Shown here: in pieces, positions 18,101-27,423 of the stretch
Layout of the letters: each line of letters begins with the position of its first letter
Position numbering within the stretch: position 1 is the stretch's first letter
Origin: CAMYKD01 sp041617155
GTDB taxonomy: Bacteria; Pseudomonadota; Alphaproteobacteria; Kiloniellales; JAKSDN01
Direction of reading: 5' to 3'
Length of the DNA stretch: 64,000 nucleotides
Assembly (NCBI GenBank): GCA_041617155.1
Contig: JBFJPL010000001.1
Coordinates: 1 to 64,000, forward strand
Program-made: the position numbers and the translations under genes
The notes under the pieces: generated by a model
What the model saw: the letters and a program-made list of their open reading frames with translations, nothing else
Told to the model about the DNA's origin: nothing
Database searches by the model: none

Positions 18101-19780
18101 TCAGATTGGATAGGCCAGGTTGCCGAGCCGCTGGGTCAACTTGAGGTTCTCGCCGTAGTCGATCGGCAGCGCTATCAGCGCCGGCCGGTCGAGCGCCAAC
18201 GCTTCGGCGAGCACGCCTCCCAGCTGGTTGGGGCCGTCGATGACCCGGCCCCACATACCGAAGGCCTTGGCTAGATGATCGAAGTCCGGGTTGGTGAAGG
18301 CCAAATCCGAATGTCGGCCGTCAAACGTGTTCTGTTGCTTCCATTTGATTAAACCGTACTCGCTATCGCACCAGACCATGACGACGATGGGAATGTTCTC
18401 GCGCACGGCCGTCTCGAGATCCTGAACGTTCATCAGGAAGCCGGCGTCGCCACAGATCGCTATCACCTTGCGGTCCGGATGGGCAATCTTGGCACCGATC
18501 GCGCCGGGCAGGGCGAAGCCCATGGAGCAGAAGCCGTTGGAGATCAGACAGGTGTTGGCCTCCTCGCACTGGTAGTAGCGGGCGATCCACATCTTGTGAG
18601 CGCCCACGTCCGAGAGCAGGATGTCAGAGGGACCCATGGCCTCGCGCACGTCCCAGAGCACCCGCTGAGGTTTGATCGGGACGCTCTGGTCGTCCTTCTC
18701 CATGGCAAAGTCATCCAGGATCGCCTGGCGCAATTTGGCGCGGCTCTTGATGTCGAACAGCGGCAGCTGATCTCCGTAGCGCCGGTTGAGTTCCTCGTTG
18801 ATCTGCCAGAGCGCGTCGGCGACGTCGGAAACCACGTCGACCGCGAGGGGGTAATCCTCGTCGATCTCCGCTGGCTCGAAGTCTATATGCACGATCTCCT
18901 TGCGGCTGTGGTTCCAGAACGAAGGGCTGTATTCGACCAGGTCGTAGCCAACGGCAATGACGACGTCGGTCTCGTCAAGCGCCAGATTGATATGGTCCCG
19001 GCCCTGCAATCCCATCGTGAATAGGCAATGCTCGCTCGACATCGGGACCGCGCCCTTGCCCATGAAGGTATTGACGACACCGATGCCGGCCTTTTCGGCC
19101 AGCCGTCTGAGCTGCTTGGCCGCGCGCTTTCGCACGGCGCCGTTGCCGGCAAGGATCAGCGGGTTCCTGGCGTTGGCGATAATATCGACCGCCTGGGTAA
19201 TAGCCTTGTGGTCGGCCGCCGCGCGCCGTGTTGTGATCGGCGTCATCGGCGCGCCTTCGACCTGCTCCTCGGCGATGTCCTCCGGCAGCTCGATCACGCA
19301 AGCACCGGGCTTTTCCGCCTGCGCCAACTTGAAGGCCTTGCGTACCACCTCGGCGATACTGGCCGGGTCATAGATCGTTTGGCTCCACTTGGTGATCGGT
19401 CGAAACATCGAGACCGAGTCCATGTTCTGATGGCTTTCCTTGTGCAGCCGCTTGGTGCTCGCTTGACCGATGATGCCGACCAGCGGCGCACGATCCATGT
19501 TGGCGTCGGCAACGCCGGTCACCAGGTTGGTCGCACCCGGCCCCAACGTGCCTAGACAGACACCCGCTTTGCCGGTCAACCGGCCGTAGGCGTCGGCCAT
19601 GAAGGCTGCGGCCTGCTCGTGGCGGCAGAGCACGAATTCGATATTGCTGTCCAGCAGCGAGATCATGACGTCGGCGTTTTCTTCCCCCGGCACGCCGAAT
19701 ATATGCGTAACGCCTTCAGCCTCGAGACAGCGCACGAAGAGGTCCGATGCCTTTTGCTGTCTTGCCCGTTCTCCTACCAT
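18101..19780 (-). CDS. Acetolactate synthase, large-subunit/AlsS type
   Basis: ThDP-dependent enzyme of 559 residues that condenses two pyruvates to 2-acetolactate. It shows the N-terminal FGVPGEENADV with the catalytic Glu, the RHEQAAAFMADAYGR segment, LGPGATN, and the C-terminal diphosphate/Mg site GDAGFLMNVQDLETAV. The ATG at 19780 is preferred because GGAGGAGACG lies directly upstream; in-frame sequence farther 5' looks non-coding. No small regulatory subunit gene is next to it, so a catabolic AlsS-like role is possible, but related ThDP enzymes cannot be excluded. It converges on the decaheme gene. Confidence 0.8.
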   Translation of the reverse strand: MVGERARQQKASDLFVRCLEAEGVTHIFGVPGEENADVMISLLDSNIEFVLCRHEQAAAFMADAYGRLTGKAGVCLGTLGPGATNLVTGVADANMDRAPLVGIIGQASTKRLHKESHQNMDSVSMFRPITKWSQTIYDPASIAEVVRKAFKLAQAEKPGACVIELPEDIAEEQVEGAPMTPITTRRAAADHKAITQAVDIIANARNPLILAGNGAVRKRAAKQLRRLAEKAGIGVVNTFMGKGAVPMSSEHCLFTMGLQGRDHINLALDETDVVIAVGYDLVEYSPSFWNHSRKEIVHIDFEPAEIDEDYPLAVDVVSDVADALWQINEELNRRYGDQLPLFDIKSRAKLRQAILDDFAMEKDDQSVPIKPQRVLWDVREAMGPSDILLSDVGAHKMWIARYYQCEEANTCLISNGFCSMGFALPGAIGAKIAHPDRKVIAICGDAGFLMNVQDLETAVRENIPIVVMVWCDSEYGLIKWKQQNTFDGRHSDLAFTNPDFDHLAKAFGMWGRVIDGPNQLGGVLAEALALDRPALIALPIDYGENLKLTQRLGNLAYPI

Positions 19781-20121
19781 CGTCTCCTCCCTGTCGTTAC
19801 GGTCGCAGCCCCCGATGAACGTAAGGCCAGCTTGGATTTCAAACGCCTGTCGTCCATGGTGTAGGGGATGGTGCCAACACCGTGTCCCGACCACCTGAGC
19901 CCGGCAAGCCGAATCCCGTCGATCGGAACGGCCGAGTACCGGTCGGCTATCACCGCCGGGACGCTCAGCCCCATGAGGACGCGCAGAGCAACCCCCAGAT
20001 CGCTGCCAAAGGCCGCGCCCTCGTCAGCATTCGTTAGTTTGCCGATAGCGGCGCGCAGCTGGCCGCCGAAGGGCGTGGCGAAATCGACGCTGGTGATGGC
20101 GCCTTGAGCTTTCAGCACCAT
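19774..20121 (-). CDS. Unrecognised 115-residue protein or gene remnant
   Basis: Open frame upstream of, and overlapping by 7 bases, the acetolactate synthase start on the same strand. Codon use is GC-rich at third positions and the residue mix (SVDFATPFGGQLR, DLGVALRVLMG) looks like a folded protein, but no family is recognised. The tail (roughly the last 30 residues) covers the synthase ribosome site and looks less coding-like. The ribosome site before its ATG is weak. It could be a small real gene or a fragment of a larger one. Confidence 0.3.
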   Translation of the reverse strand: MVLKAQGAITSVDFATPFGGQLRAAIGKLTNADEGAAFGSDLGVALRVLMGLSVPAVIADRYSAVPIDGIRLAGLRWSGHGVGTIPYTMDDRRLKSKLALRSSGAATVTTGRRRW

Positions 20122-20522
20122 CGAGCCAACCTGACCGTTGCCGTCTCTCTCATTTAACGCTCAGTACCGCGAGTAGAATGGGTGCGGCGACTTGCCGGGC
20201 GGATTAGCTACGAACCACATGATCTTTGATAAAGTGGTCATCGGATGCCGCGGTTCTTGTAAAATAACTTTAAAGACTGCTCAAAACTGTAACCCGTACT
20301 ACGATTTTGGGCAATCTTTCCCTTGTCCGCTCACCCGAAACAAGATTCAGCTCGGCAAGCTGCGTCGGTTTTCCCGCCGCGCCGCGTGCTAGACGGGCCA
20401 AGTCACCAAGGGCGAGGCCGTTGGGGCGTGATGTTCAAGTTTTGCCGCTGGTGGTTATGCGATCGGCCGGTTCTGGACTAAGCTTGAGGAATCGGGGACG
20501 GAAAGCGAAGGAAGATAAGAAT
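20122..20522. other. Intergenic region before pobA
   Basis: About 400 bases without a supported gene, with a mildly AT-richer stretch near 20220-20310. Divergent PobR-type regulators often sit here in other bacteria; none is present. It presumably carries the promoter for pobA. Confidence 0.4.
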
Positions 20523-21698
20523 TTGCGGACACAAGTCGGAATCGTCGGCGCCGGACCTTCGGGTACACTCTTGTCCCGGCTTCTCCGCCTTCGGGGGATC
20601 GAGACGGTTATCGTCGAACGGCGCAGTCGTGATTATGTCGAGGGCCGGATCCGCGCGGGTGTTCTCGAACAGGGCACCGTCGATCTCCTCAATGACGCCG
20701 ACGTAGGCGAGAGAATGCGGCGCGAAGGGCTGGTTCACGAGGGGATCGAAATCAGTCTGAACGGCCGGCTCCATCGAATCGACTTGAGGGCGCTGACCGG
20801 CGGCAGCGCGGTCACGGTTTACGGACAGACGGAAATTCAGAAAGATTTGAACGAGGCGCTGCTGGCCGCGCACGGCCAGCTTCTATTCGAGGCAGAGGAT
20901 GTGAGCATCCACGACATCGACAGCGATCGGCCGAGGATCCGCTACCGTATGGACGGTGAGGTGCAGGAGCTCGCCTGCGACTACATTGCCGGCTGCGACG
21001 GCTTCCACGGCATCTGCCGCAAGAGCATTCCGGAGGGCACGCTCAAGACCTTCGAGCGTGTCTACCCGTTTGCTTGGCTCGGAATCCTGTCCGAGACGAC
21101 ACCGGTCAACGATGAGCTGATCTACGCCCAGAACGAGCGGGGCTTCGCGCTGTTCAGCATGCGCTCGCACACGATGAGCCGCCTCTATCTCCAGTGTAGG
21201 CCCGATGAGGATCTCGATGAGTGGCCGGACGAGCGGATATGGAAAGAATTGCGTCTGCGGCTCGGTGGAGAGGCGGCCGAGCGCCTGCAAAGCGGACCGT
21301 CGATCGAAAAGAGCGTGACGCCGATGCGGAGCTTCGTGGCCGAGCCGATGCAATATGGGCGCCTATTCCTGGCCGGCGACGCCGCGCACATAGTTCCGCC
21401 AACTGGCGCCAAGGGCCTAAATCTTGCAGCGGCCGATGTCCGGGTCCTGTTTCAAGCGCTGTGCGAGTTCTATGGTGCCGGCCGCAGCGATCTACTCGAC
21501 GCCTACTCGGACACATGCCTACGCCGGGTCTGGAAGGCTCAACGTTTCTCGTGGTGGATGACGTCAATGCTCCATCGTTTCCCAGAGGGCAGCCCGTTCG
21601 ACAACAACGTTCAGCTGGCGGAGCTGGACTACCTGACCAGCTCTCAAGCCGCCAAGACTTCGCTTGCGGAAAACTATGTCGGCCTGCCTTTCGATTGA
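20523..21698 (+). CDS. pobA: 4-hydroxybenzoate 3-monooxygenase
   Basis: FAD monooxygenase of 391 residues, the normal PobA length, which hydroxylates 4-hydroxybenzoate to protocatechuate using NAD(P)H. It shows the FAD motif GAGPSG near the N-terminus, the AGCDGFHG (DG) motif, and GDAAHIVPPTGAKGLNLA, which is highly characteristic of PobA. The TTG at 20523 is chosen because GGAAG lies about 12 bases upstream and the protein then begins right before the first beta strand. An in-frame extension of 72 codons upstream looks non-coding. Its product feeds the pca operon encoded about 7 kb downstream. Confidence 0.92.
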   Translation: MRTQVGIVGAGPSGTLLSRLLRLRGIETVIVERRSRDYVEGRIRAGVLEQGTVDLLNDADVGERMRREGLVHEGIEISLNGRLHRIDLRALTGGSAVTVYGQTEIQKDLNEALLAAHGQLLFEAEDVSIHDIDSDRPRIRYRMDGEVQELACDYIAGCDGFHGICRKSIPEGTLKTFERVYPFAWLGILSETTPVNDELIYAQNERGFALFSMRSHTMSRLYLQCRPDEDLDEWPDERIWKELRLRLGGEAAERLQSGPSIEKSVTPMRSFVAEPMQYGRLFLAGDAAHIVPPTGAKGLNLAAADVRVLFQALCEFYGAGRSDLLDAYSDTCLRRVWKAQRFSWWMTSMLHRFPEGSPFDNNVQLAELDYLTSSQAAKTSLAENYVGLPFD

Positions 21699-22090
21699 CC
21701 GGTCGGTTTCGATGGCCACGATGGAGTTCGCGAAGTCGCTCACATCCGGTGTTTGCCTTGTTTCTCAATCGGACCAACCCTGCTCCACCACTTAGGTCCG
21801 CTACGCATGTGACAGCGGAAGTTGGGCTCGACGAACGCGCCGTTGCCTTGGCCTGCGGGCAAGACTACGCTGATTTGCGAGTTCGCTGCGACGGCGCGCA
21901 TAGTTTAGAGCAGCCAACGGCTAGGCCTTCGGCGGACCCTCGCGCTCGCGGTTCTGCGCCGGCTCAACTGCCAACGACAGAAAGCGGGGGTTGATTTACT
22001 CAGTATTATGTGCAGCGCACTGCGCATTCGGCGAAAAAATGATACGTGCGCCGCTACGTGCCGATCGAATTGTCAGGGGAGGAAACGATC
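21699..22090. other. Intergenic region before the TRAP transporter operon
   Basis: About 390 bases without a supported gene. Near 22001-22013 it holds CAGTATTATGTGC, which resembles one half of the large palindrome at 25101-25132, followed by the short palindrome GTGC-AGC-GCAC. This may be a weaker operator for the same regulator. A strong ribosome site, GGGGAGGAA, precedes the downstream gene. Confidence 0.4.
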
Positions 22091-23116
22091 ATGAAGATAG
22101 GATCCACGCTTGTCGGTGCGCTTATCGCCGCCGGACTTATGAGCCGTGCCGCGATGGCGGCTGAAATCACGTTGACGGTGCATCACTTCCTGCCGCCCAA
22201 AGCAAACGCTCACAGTGAAATGATCAAGCCCTGGGCCGACCGAATTAAGGAGCAGAGCAACGGCCGGATCGAGATCGAGATCTTTCCGGCCATGTCGATG
22301 GGCGGAAAGCCGCCTCAGCTCTACGGCCAGGTGCGCGACGGGCTCGCGGACATTGTCTGGACGCTGCTCGGCTACACGCCAGGCGTATTCCCGCGCTCTG
22401 AAGTATTCGAGTTGCCGCTCGTGCATGGCGGCTCGGCCAAGGCCACGACAATCGCGCTGAACGCTTCCTACGACCTGCTGGCAGAGGACTTCAAGGACGT
22501 CCATGTACTGTTCCTGCACTCTCATGATGGCAATTTGATCCACTCGGCGACGCGCCCAGTGCGCACCTTCGCCGACGTGTCGGGGCTGAAGTTGCGCACG
22601 CCGTCTCGCACCGGCGCCTGGCTCCTGGAAGCGTGGAACGCGGAGCCCGTCGGCCTGCCGGTTCCAGCTTTGCCGGAAGCTATGGCGAAAGGCGTGGTCG
22701 ATGGTGCATTGACCACCTACGAGATTGTACCGGCCCTGAAGTTGCAGGAACTGGACAAATACGTCACCGAACCGCCAGGGGGCGCCCGCTTCGGCACGGC
22801 GGTGTTCATGTTCGCCATGAACAAGGACCGCTATGCGGAACTGCCGGATGACCTGAGGGCGATCATCGACGCCAATTCTCGCGATGCCGTCGCAGCTGAG
22901 GTCGGCGCGCTGTGGGAAGGCTTTGAGTTCGGAGGGGTCGAGGCGCTCAAGAAAGCCGGGGTCGAGACCATCGTACTCAACGCGGACGAGGCCGCCAAGT
23001 TCGACGCTGCCGCCGCCACGGTCGTGGACCGCTGGATAGCGGAGATGGCCGGCAAGGGCATTGACGGCGCCGCGCTGGTCGAACAGGCGCGGGCGGCGAT
23101 TGCCGCGGCGCGCTGA
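22091..23116 (+). CDS. TRAP transporter substrate-binding protein, DctP family
   Basis: Periplasmic solute receptor of 341 residues. It has a Sec signal ending near AMAAE and the DctP layout: an N-terminal strand LTVHHFLPPKA, a YGQVRDGLADIVW segment, and the substrate-carboxylate Arg region in LKLRTPSRTG. It leads a three-gene TRAP operon placed between pobA and the 3-hydroxybenzoate genes, so an aromatic carboxylate is a reasonable substrate, though this is inferred from position. The ATG at 22091 follows GGGGAGGAAACGATC. Confidence 0.9.
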   Translation: MKIGSTLVGALIAAGLMSRAAMAAEITLTVHHFLPPKANAHSEMIKPWADRIKEQSNGRIEIEIFPAMSMGGKPPQLYGQVRDGLADIVWTLLGYTPGVFPRSEVFELPLVHGGSAKATTIALNASYDLLAEDFKDVHVLFLHSHDGNLIHSATRPVRTFADVSGLKLRTPSRTGAWLLEAWNAEPVGLPVPALPEAMAKGVVDGALTTYEIVPALKLQELDKYVTEPPGGARFGTAVFMFAMNKDRYAELPDDLRAIIDANSRDAVAAEVGALWEGFEFGGVEALKKAGVETIVLNADEAAKFDAAAATVVDRWIAEMAGKGIDGAALVEQARAAIAAAR

Positions 23117-23185
23117 GCCCCTCCAATCTTGCGGGCTGGAGCCAGGCGACCCCGGTCCGCACTTCCCCCGATGATGGAGGCGTCA

Positions 23186-23683
23186 ATGCGCTCCGGCCTT
23201 GTCAAGTTGGTGGAGCTCTGGGCGTTTCTCGGGGGACTCCTGCTGATGGTGATCGTCCTGGTCACCACCACCAACGTGATCGCTTTCGCGCTCGACAAGC
23301 TGGCGCGGCTGGCTGGCTCAACGGTCTCAGGGCTTCCCGGATACGAGGACTTCGTGGGATTGGCGATCGGCGCCGCCGCGCTGACCTTCTTCCCCTATTG
23401 CCAGCTGCGCAAGGGTCATGTCGCGGTGGACCTGTTCGTTTCCAAGGCCCCGCGGAGGATGCGCCACGCGCTGGGCTACGTGTGGCTCTTGACCGCAATC
23501 GCGACGGCGCTGTTCCTGGCTTACTGGATGTGGCTGGGGATGTTCGAGAGCCGCTCTGACGATGCGGTCAGCCGTGTGCTGGGTTGGCCGGTGTGGCCGT
23601 TCTACGCCCCCGGCGTGGTCTCGCTGGTGCTATGGGCGGCGGTCGCCGCCATGCAGATCAGGGGCGGCAAAGTCGATGGGTGA
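23186..23683 (+). CDS. TRAP transporter small permease, DctQ family
   Basis: Membrane protein of 165 residues with four hydrophobic helices, as expected for DctQ. The ATG at 23186 is preferred because GGAGG lies five bases upstream; two in-frame ATGs at 23171 and 23174 lack a ribosome site. The stop overlaps the start of the large permease by eight bases, so the two subunits are translationally coupled. Confidence 0.88.
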   Translation: MRSGLVKLVELWAFLGGLLLMVIVLVTTTNVIAFALDKLARLAGSTVSGLPGYEDFVGLAIGAAALTFFPYCQLRKGHVAVDLFVSKAPRRMRHALGYVWLLTAIATALFLAYWMWLGMFESRSDDAVSRVLGWPVWPFYAPGVVSLVLWAAVAAMQIRGGKVDG

Positions 23684-25067
23684 GCGCGAACTCATCGGCC
23701 TTGCCGGCCTCGGCATCATGTTCCTTCTGCTCGCGCTTCGCATGCCGGTCGGCCTAGCCATGCTGGCGATCGGGATCGGCGGCAACTATGTCCTCAGTCT
23801 GTTTGTTCCGTTCCTGCGCTTCGAGCCCTATCTGAACCAGTTCAAGGCACTCTTATGGTCGACCGTGGCGAACTATGACCTGTCGGTCGTGCCGCTGTTC
23901 GTGTTGATGGGCTACCTGGCGAGCGAAGCCAATCTGAGCCGTGACCTGTTTCGCGGACTCGAGGCGTTGATGAGCCGAAGACGCGGCGGCGTGGCCATGG
24001 CGGCGGTTGGCGCCTGCGGTGGCTTCGGCGCGGTTTGCGGCTCGTCGTTGGCGACCGCGGCGACAATGGGCAAGGTCGCGCTGCCGGAGCTAAGACGTCT
24101 GGGATACGCGCCACGTCTCGCAACCGGCGCCCTGGCGGCGGGCGGCACGTTGGGGATTCTGATCCCGCCTTCGGTGGCACTGGTGCTTTACGCGATCATC
24201 GTCGAGGGTTCGATCCTCAAGATGTTCCAGGCTGCGGTGATCCCGGGTCTTCTGGCCGTGATCGTCTTCATCGCGGTGATCGCGCTTGTGGTGCGGCTGA
24301 ATCCCGCGCTTGCGCCCGATCCCAGCCCGATGGAGCGCGAAGCGCGCAGGGAAGCCCTGAGGCGGCTGACGCCGGTTTTGTGCATATTCGGCGGCATCAT
24401 TCTCGGCTTGGGCTTCGGTTTGTTCACGCCGACGCCGGCGGCAAGCATCGGGGTGTTCGTGATCCTGGTCTACGGATTCTGGCTGCGTTGGAAGACCGGC
24501 GAAGGGCTGAGCGCGCACGGCGCCGCCCAGGCGCTACGCGAAACCGCGGTCACATCGGGCATGATCTACCTGATCCTGTTCGGTGCCGAGGTGCTGAAGG
24601 GCTTCTTCACCCGCGCCGCCCTGCCCGCCGCGATCGCCGATTGGGCGGCGGTCAGCGCATTCGATCCCTGGACGATCCTAATCCTGACGCTGTTGCTCCT
24701 GGTCTTGCTGGGCTGCTTCATGGAGTCGCTGGCGATGATCCTCGTGATCGTTCCGTTCATCTGGCCGACTCTGGTCACGCTGAACGGCGGCGATTACGTG
24801 AGGGCCGACAGCGCCGCCTACGGGCTCGATGTTGAAAGCCTCAAGATTTGGTTCGGGATCCTGGCGCTGGTTGTGGTCGAATTGGGACTGATCACGCCAC
24901 CCGTTGGACTCAACGTGTTCATCATTTCGTCGCTGTCCGAGGGCACGCCGATGATGGAAACGTTTCGTGGCGTGGTTCCGTTCCTGATCGCCGAGGTCGG
25001 CCGCGTCGGCCTGCTGCTGGCGGTCCCGGCGATCTCGCTCTTCGTGCCCCGGTTGCTCGGCGGATGA
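23676..25067 (+). CDS. TRAP transporter large permease, DctM family
   Basis: Inner-membrane permease of 463 residues with about twelve hydrophobic helices. It shows DctM landmarks such as GACGGFGAVCGSSLATAATM, GTLGILIPPSV and LITPPVGLNVF near the C-terminus. It uses the ion gradient to import the ligand delivered by the DctP protein. It is the last gene before the palindromic operator of the gentisate operon. Confidence 0.92.
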   Translation: MGERELIGLAGLGIMFLLLALRMPVGLAMLAIGIGGNYVLSLFVPFLRFEPYLNQFKALLWSTVANYDLSVVPLFVLMGYLASEANLSRDLFRGLEALMSRRRGGVAMAAVGACGGFGAVCGSSLATAATMGKVALPELRRLGYAPRLATGALAAGGTLGILIPPSVALVLYAIIVEGSILKMFQAAVIPGLLAVIVFIAVIALVVRLNPALAPDPSPMEREARREALRRLTPVLCIFGGIILGLGFGLFTPTPAASIGVFVILVYGFWLRWKTGEGLSAHGAAQALRETAVTSGMIYLILFGAEVLKGFFTRAALPAAIADWAAVSAFDPWTILILTLLLLVLLGCFMESLAMILVIVPFIWPTLVTLNGGDYVRADSAAYGLDVESLKIWFGILALVVVELGLITPPVGLNVFIISSLSEGTPMMETFRGVVPFLIAEVGRVGLLLAVPAISLFVPRLLGG

Positions 25068-25100
25068 CGGCAAACCGGAAGCTAAAATTCACCTTTGCCA

Positions 25101-25132
25101 ATAATCAGTATTATGCGCATAATACTGATTAT
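25101..25132. promoter_or_regulatory. 32-bp perfect palindrome, probable operator
   Basis: A perfect 32-base inverted repeat centred between 25116 and 25117 (half-site ATAATCAGTATTATGC). It ends 17 bases before the 3-hydroxybenzoate hydroxylase start, so a bound protein would block the promoter or leader. Size and symmetry suit a MarR- or GntR-type dimer or tetramer. The MarR gene at 28188 is the obvious candidate. Confidence 0.8.
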
Positions 25133-25149
25133 AGAATCGGGAGAGTGCG

Positions 25150-26337
25150 ATGGCACAGTCAATTTTCATCATCGCTGGCGGCGGTATCGGCGGTCTCGCC
25201 GCCGCTGTCGGCCTGGCCGGGAAGGGTATTCGGTCGATCGTGCTCGAACAAGCGCCGCAACTCGGTGAAATCGGTGCCGGCATACAGATCGGCCCGAACG
25301 CCTTCCACTGCTTCGACTATCTTGGCATCGGGGACGAGGCCCGTGACAAGGCGGTCTACATCGATCAGCTGCGCCTGATGGACGCGACTTCGGGCGAAGA
25401 GATCACGCACATTCCTCTCGACGAACCTTTCCGCCGGCGCTTCGGCAACCCCTATGCGGTCGTGCACCGCGCAGACCTCCATGGTGTCCTGCTCGACGCA
25501 TGCCGGCGCAGCGATCTGATCGACCTGCGCACCGACCATCGCGTCGAGGGGTACGACCAGGAAGCGGACGGCGTCCGGGTCCGCCTCGAAGGGCGCGACC
25601 CCGTCAACGGGGTTGCGCTAATAGCTGCCGAGGGGCTCAGGTCGCCGATCCGCGCTCAGATGATCGGCGACGGAGAGCCCGGTGTTTCCGGACATACGAC
25701 CTATCGCTCGGTGATTCCGACGGAGCAGATGCCGGAGGATCTGCGCTGGAACGCGGCGACGCTCTGGGCCGGCCCGAAATGCCACATCGTTCATTATCCG
25801 CTCAAAGGCTGGAAGCTGTTCAACCTCGTCGTGACCTATCACCGCGACGTCACCGAGGCCGTTGCCGGTGTGCCCGTTTCCAAGGAGGAAGTCCGCAAGG
25901 GCTTCGAGCACATCGCGCCCCGCGCCCGACAGGTGATCGAGCACGGCAAGGATTGGAAGCTCTGGGTTCTGTGCGACCGCGACCCGATTACCAATTGGAT
26001 CGATGGCCGCGTCGTTCTGCTCGGCGACGCCGCGCATCCGATGCTGCAATATTTCGCGCAGGGCGCCTGCATGGCAATGGAAGACGGTGTCTGTCTCAGC
26101 CACATGATGGAGAAGCATGGCGGCAATATCGACGCCGCCTTCGAGGCATATCGCGACCAGCGCGTCGTCCGCACCGCGCGGGTGCAAATGAGTTCGCGGC
26201 TGATCGGCGAATACATCTACCACCCCGACGGCGCCAAGGCCTTGGTCCGCAATGCGGTGATGAAATCGAAGAGCCCGGACGACTGGTACAACGGTCTTGC
26301 TTGGCTCTATGGCGGGACCGGTCTGACCGCCGCCTGA
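25150..26337 (+). CDS. FAD monooxygenase, probable 3-hydroxybenzoate 6-hydroxylase
   Basis: Flavoprotein monooxygenase of 395 residues with the dinucleotide fold GGGIGGLAAAVGLAGKG at the N-terminus and the second FAD motif LLGDAAHPMLQYFAQG with AMEDG. The family includes salicylate 1-hydroxylase and 3-hydroxybenzoate 6-hydroxylase. The gentisate dioxygenase gene immediately downstream points to the latter, which makes gentisate. It is the first gene behind the large palindrome, with GGGAGAG as ribosome site. Confidence 0.85.
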   Translation: MAQSIFIIAGGGIGGLAAAVGLAGKGIRSIVLEQAPQLGEIGAGIQIGPNAFHCFDYLGIGDEARDKAVYIDQLRLMDATSGEEITHIPLDEPFRRRFGNPYAVVHRADLHGVLLDACRRSDLIDLRTDHRVEGYDQEADGVRVRLEGRDPVNGVALIAAEGLRSPIRAQMIGDGEPGVSGHTTYRSVIPTEQMPEDLRWNAATLWAGPKCHIVHYPLKGWKLFNLVVTYHRDVTEAVAGVPVSKEEVRKGFEHIAPRARQVIEHGKDWKLWVLCDRDPITNWIDGRVVLLGDAAHPMLQYFAQGACMAMEDGVCLSHMMEKHGGNIDAAFEAYRDQRVVRTARVQMSSRLIGEYIYHPDGAKALVRNAVMKSKSPDDWYNGLAWLYGGTGLTAA

Positions 26338-26359
26338 TCCAACCCGAAGGAGGGCTGAA

Positions 26360-27409
26360 TTGTCACTGACGGAAAAACCGGTCGAGACGCCGGAACGCAA
26401 GGCGTTCTACGACAAGATCGACAGCAAGAACCTGACCCCGCTCTGGGCCGTGCTGTCCGACATCATCCCACCCGAGCCGAAAAGCGCCTGCGTGCCGCAT
26501 CGGTGGAAATTCGACGAGGCGAAGTCCTACCTGCTCGAGGCCGGTGGACTGATAACCGCGAAGGAGGCCGAGCGCCGCGTCCTAGTTCTCGAGAATCCGG
26601 GCATGCGCGGCGAGAGCAAGATCACGACCTCGCTTTACGCCGGGCTGCAGCTCGTCCTGCCGGGCGAGGTCGCGCCGGCGCACCGCCACAGCCAGTCAGC
26701 GCTGCGCTTCGTCCTCGACGGCGCCGGCGCGCACACCGCCGTAAACGGCGAGCGCACGGTGATGGAAGTCGGCGATTTCGTGATCACGCCGCCGTGGGGC
26801 TGGCATGACCACGGCAACGAGACCGATGTGCCGATGATCTGGCTGGACGGGCTCGACATCCCCATCGTCTCGCTGTTCGACGGCTCCTTTGCCGAAGGTC
26901 TGGGCGAGGACGCGCAGCCGATCACGCGCGAGACCGGCGACAGCCTCGCCCGCTATGGCGCCAACATGCTGCCGGTTGACTTCGAGACGACGCGTTTGGT
27001 CTCGCCGATCTTCAACTATCCCTACGCGCGGTCGCGCGAGTCGCTCGAGCAAATGAAGAAACAGCAGGAATGGGATCCCTGCCATGGCCTAAAGCTGCGC
27101 TATGTCAACCCGGTCGACGGCGGCTTCGCCATGCCGACCATCGCCCCGTTCCTGCAGTTGCTGCCGAAGGGATTCAAGAGCGCCGCGCACCGCTGCACCG
27201 ATGCGACCGTCTTCGTGGTCGTCGAGGGCGAGGGCCGCAGCACCATCGACGGCACGACCTTCGAATGGGGGCCGAAAGACATCTTTGTCGCCCCGAGCTG
27301 GAGGTGGACCACGCACGAGGCGGACAGCGAAGCGGTAATCTTCAGCTACTCCGACCGCGTCGCGCAGCAGAAGCTAGGTCTCTGGCGCGAAGATCGCGGC
27401 AACGCCTGA
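26360..27409 (+). CDS. Gentisate 1,2-dioxygenase
   Basis: Bicupin Fe(II) ring-cleavage enzyme of 349 residues that opens gentisate to maleylpyruvate. The first cupin shows the metal motif PAHRHSQSALRFVLDG and a later GWHDHGNE. The second cupin, SAAHRCTDATVFVVVEG, is partly degenerate in metal ligands, as usual in this family. The start is TTG behind AAGGAGGG. The 22-base gap from the hydroxylase gene supports one operon. Confidence 0.93.
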   Translation: MSLTEKPVETPERKAFYDKIDSKNLTPLWAVLSDIIPPEPKSACVPHRWKFDEAKSYLLEAGGLITAKEAERRVLVLENPGMRGESKITTSLYAGLQLVLPGEVAPAHRHSQSALRFVLDGAGAHTAVNGERTVMEVGDFVITPPWGWHDHGNETDVPMIWLDGLDIPIVSLFDGSFAEGLGEDAQPITRETGDSLARYGANMLPVDFETTRLVSPIFNYPYARSRESLEQMKKQQEWDPCHGLKLRYVNPVDGGFAMPTIAPFLQLLPKGFKSAAHRCTDATVFVVVEGEGRSTIDGTTFEWGPKDIFVAPSWRWTTHEADSEAVIFSYSDRVAQQKLGLWREDRGNA

Positions 27410-27423
27410 AGGAGCTTCAAATA

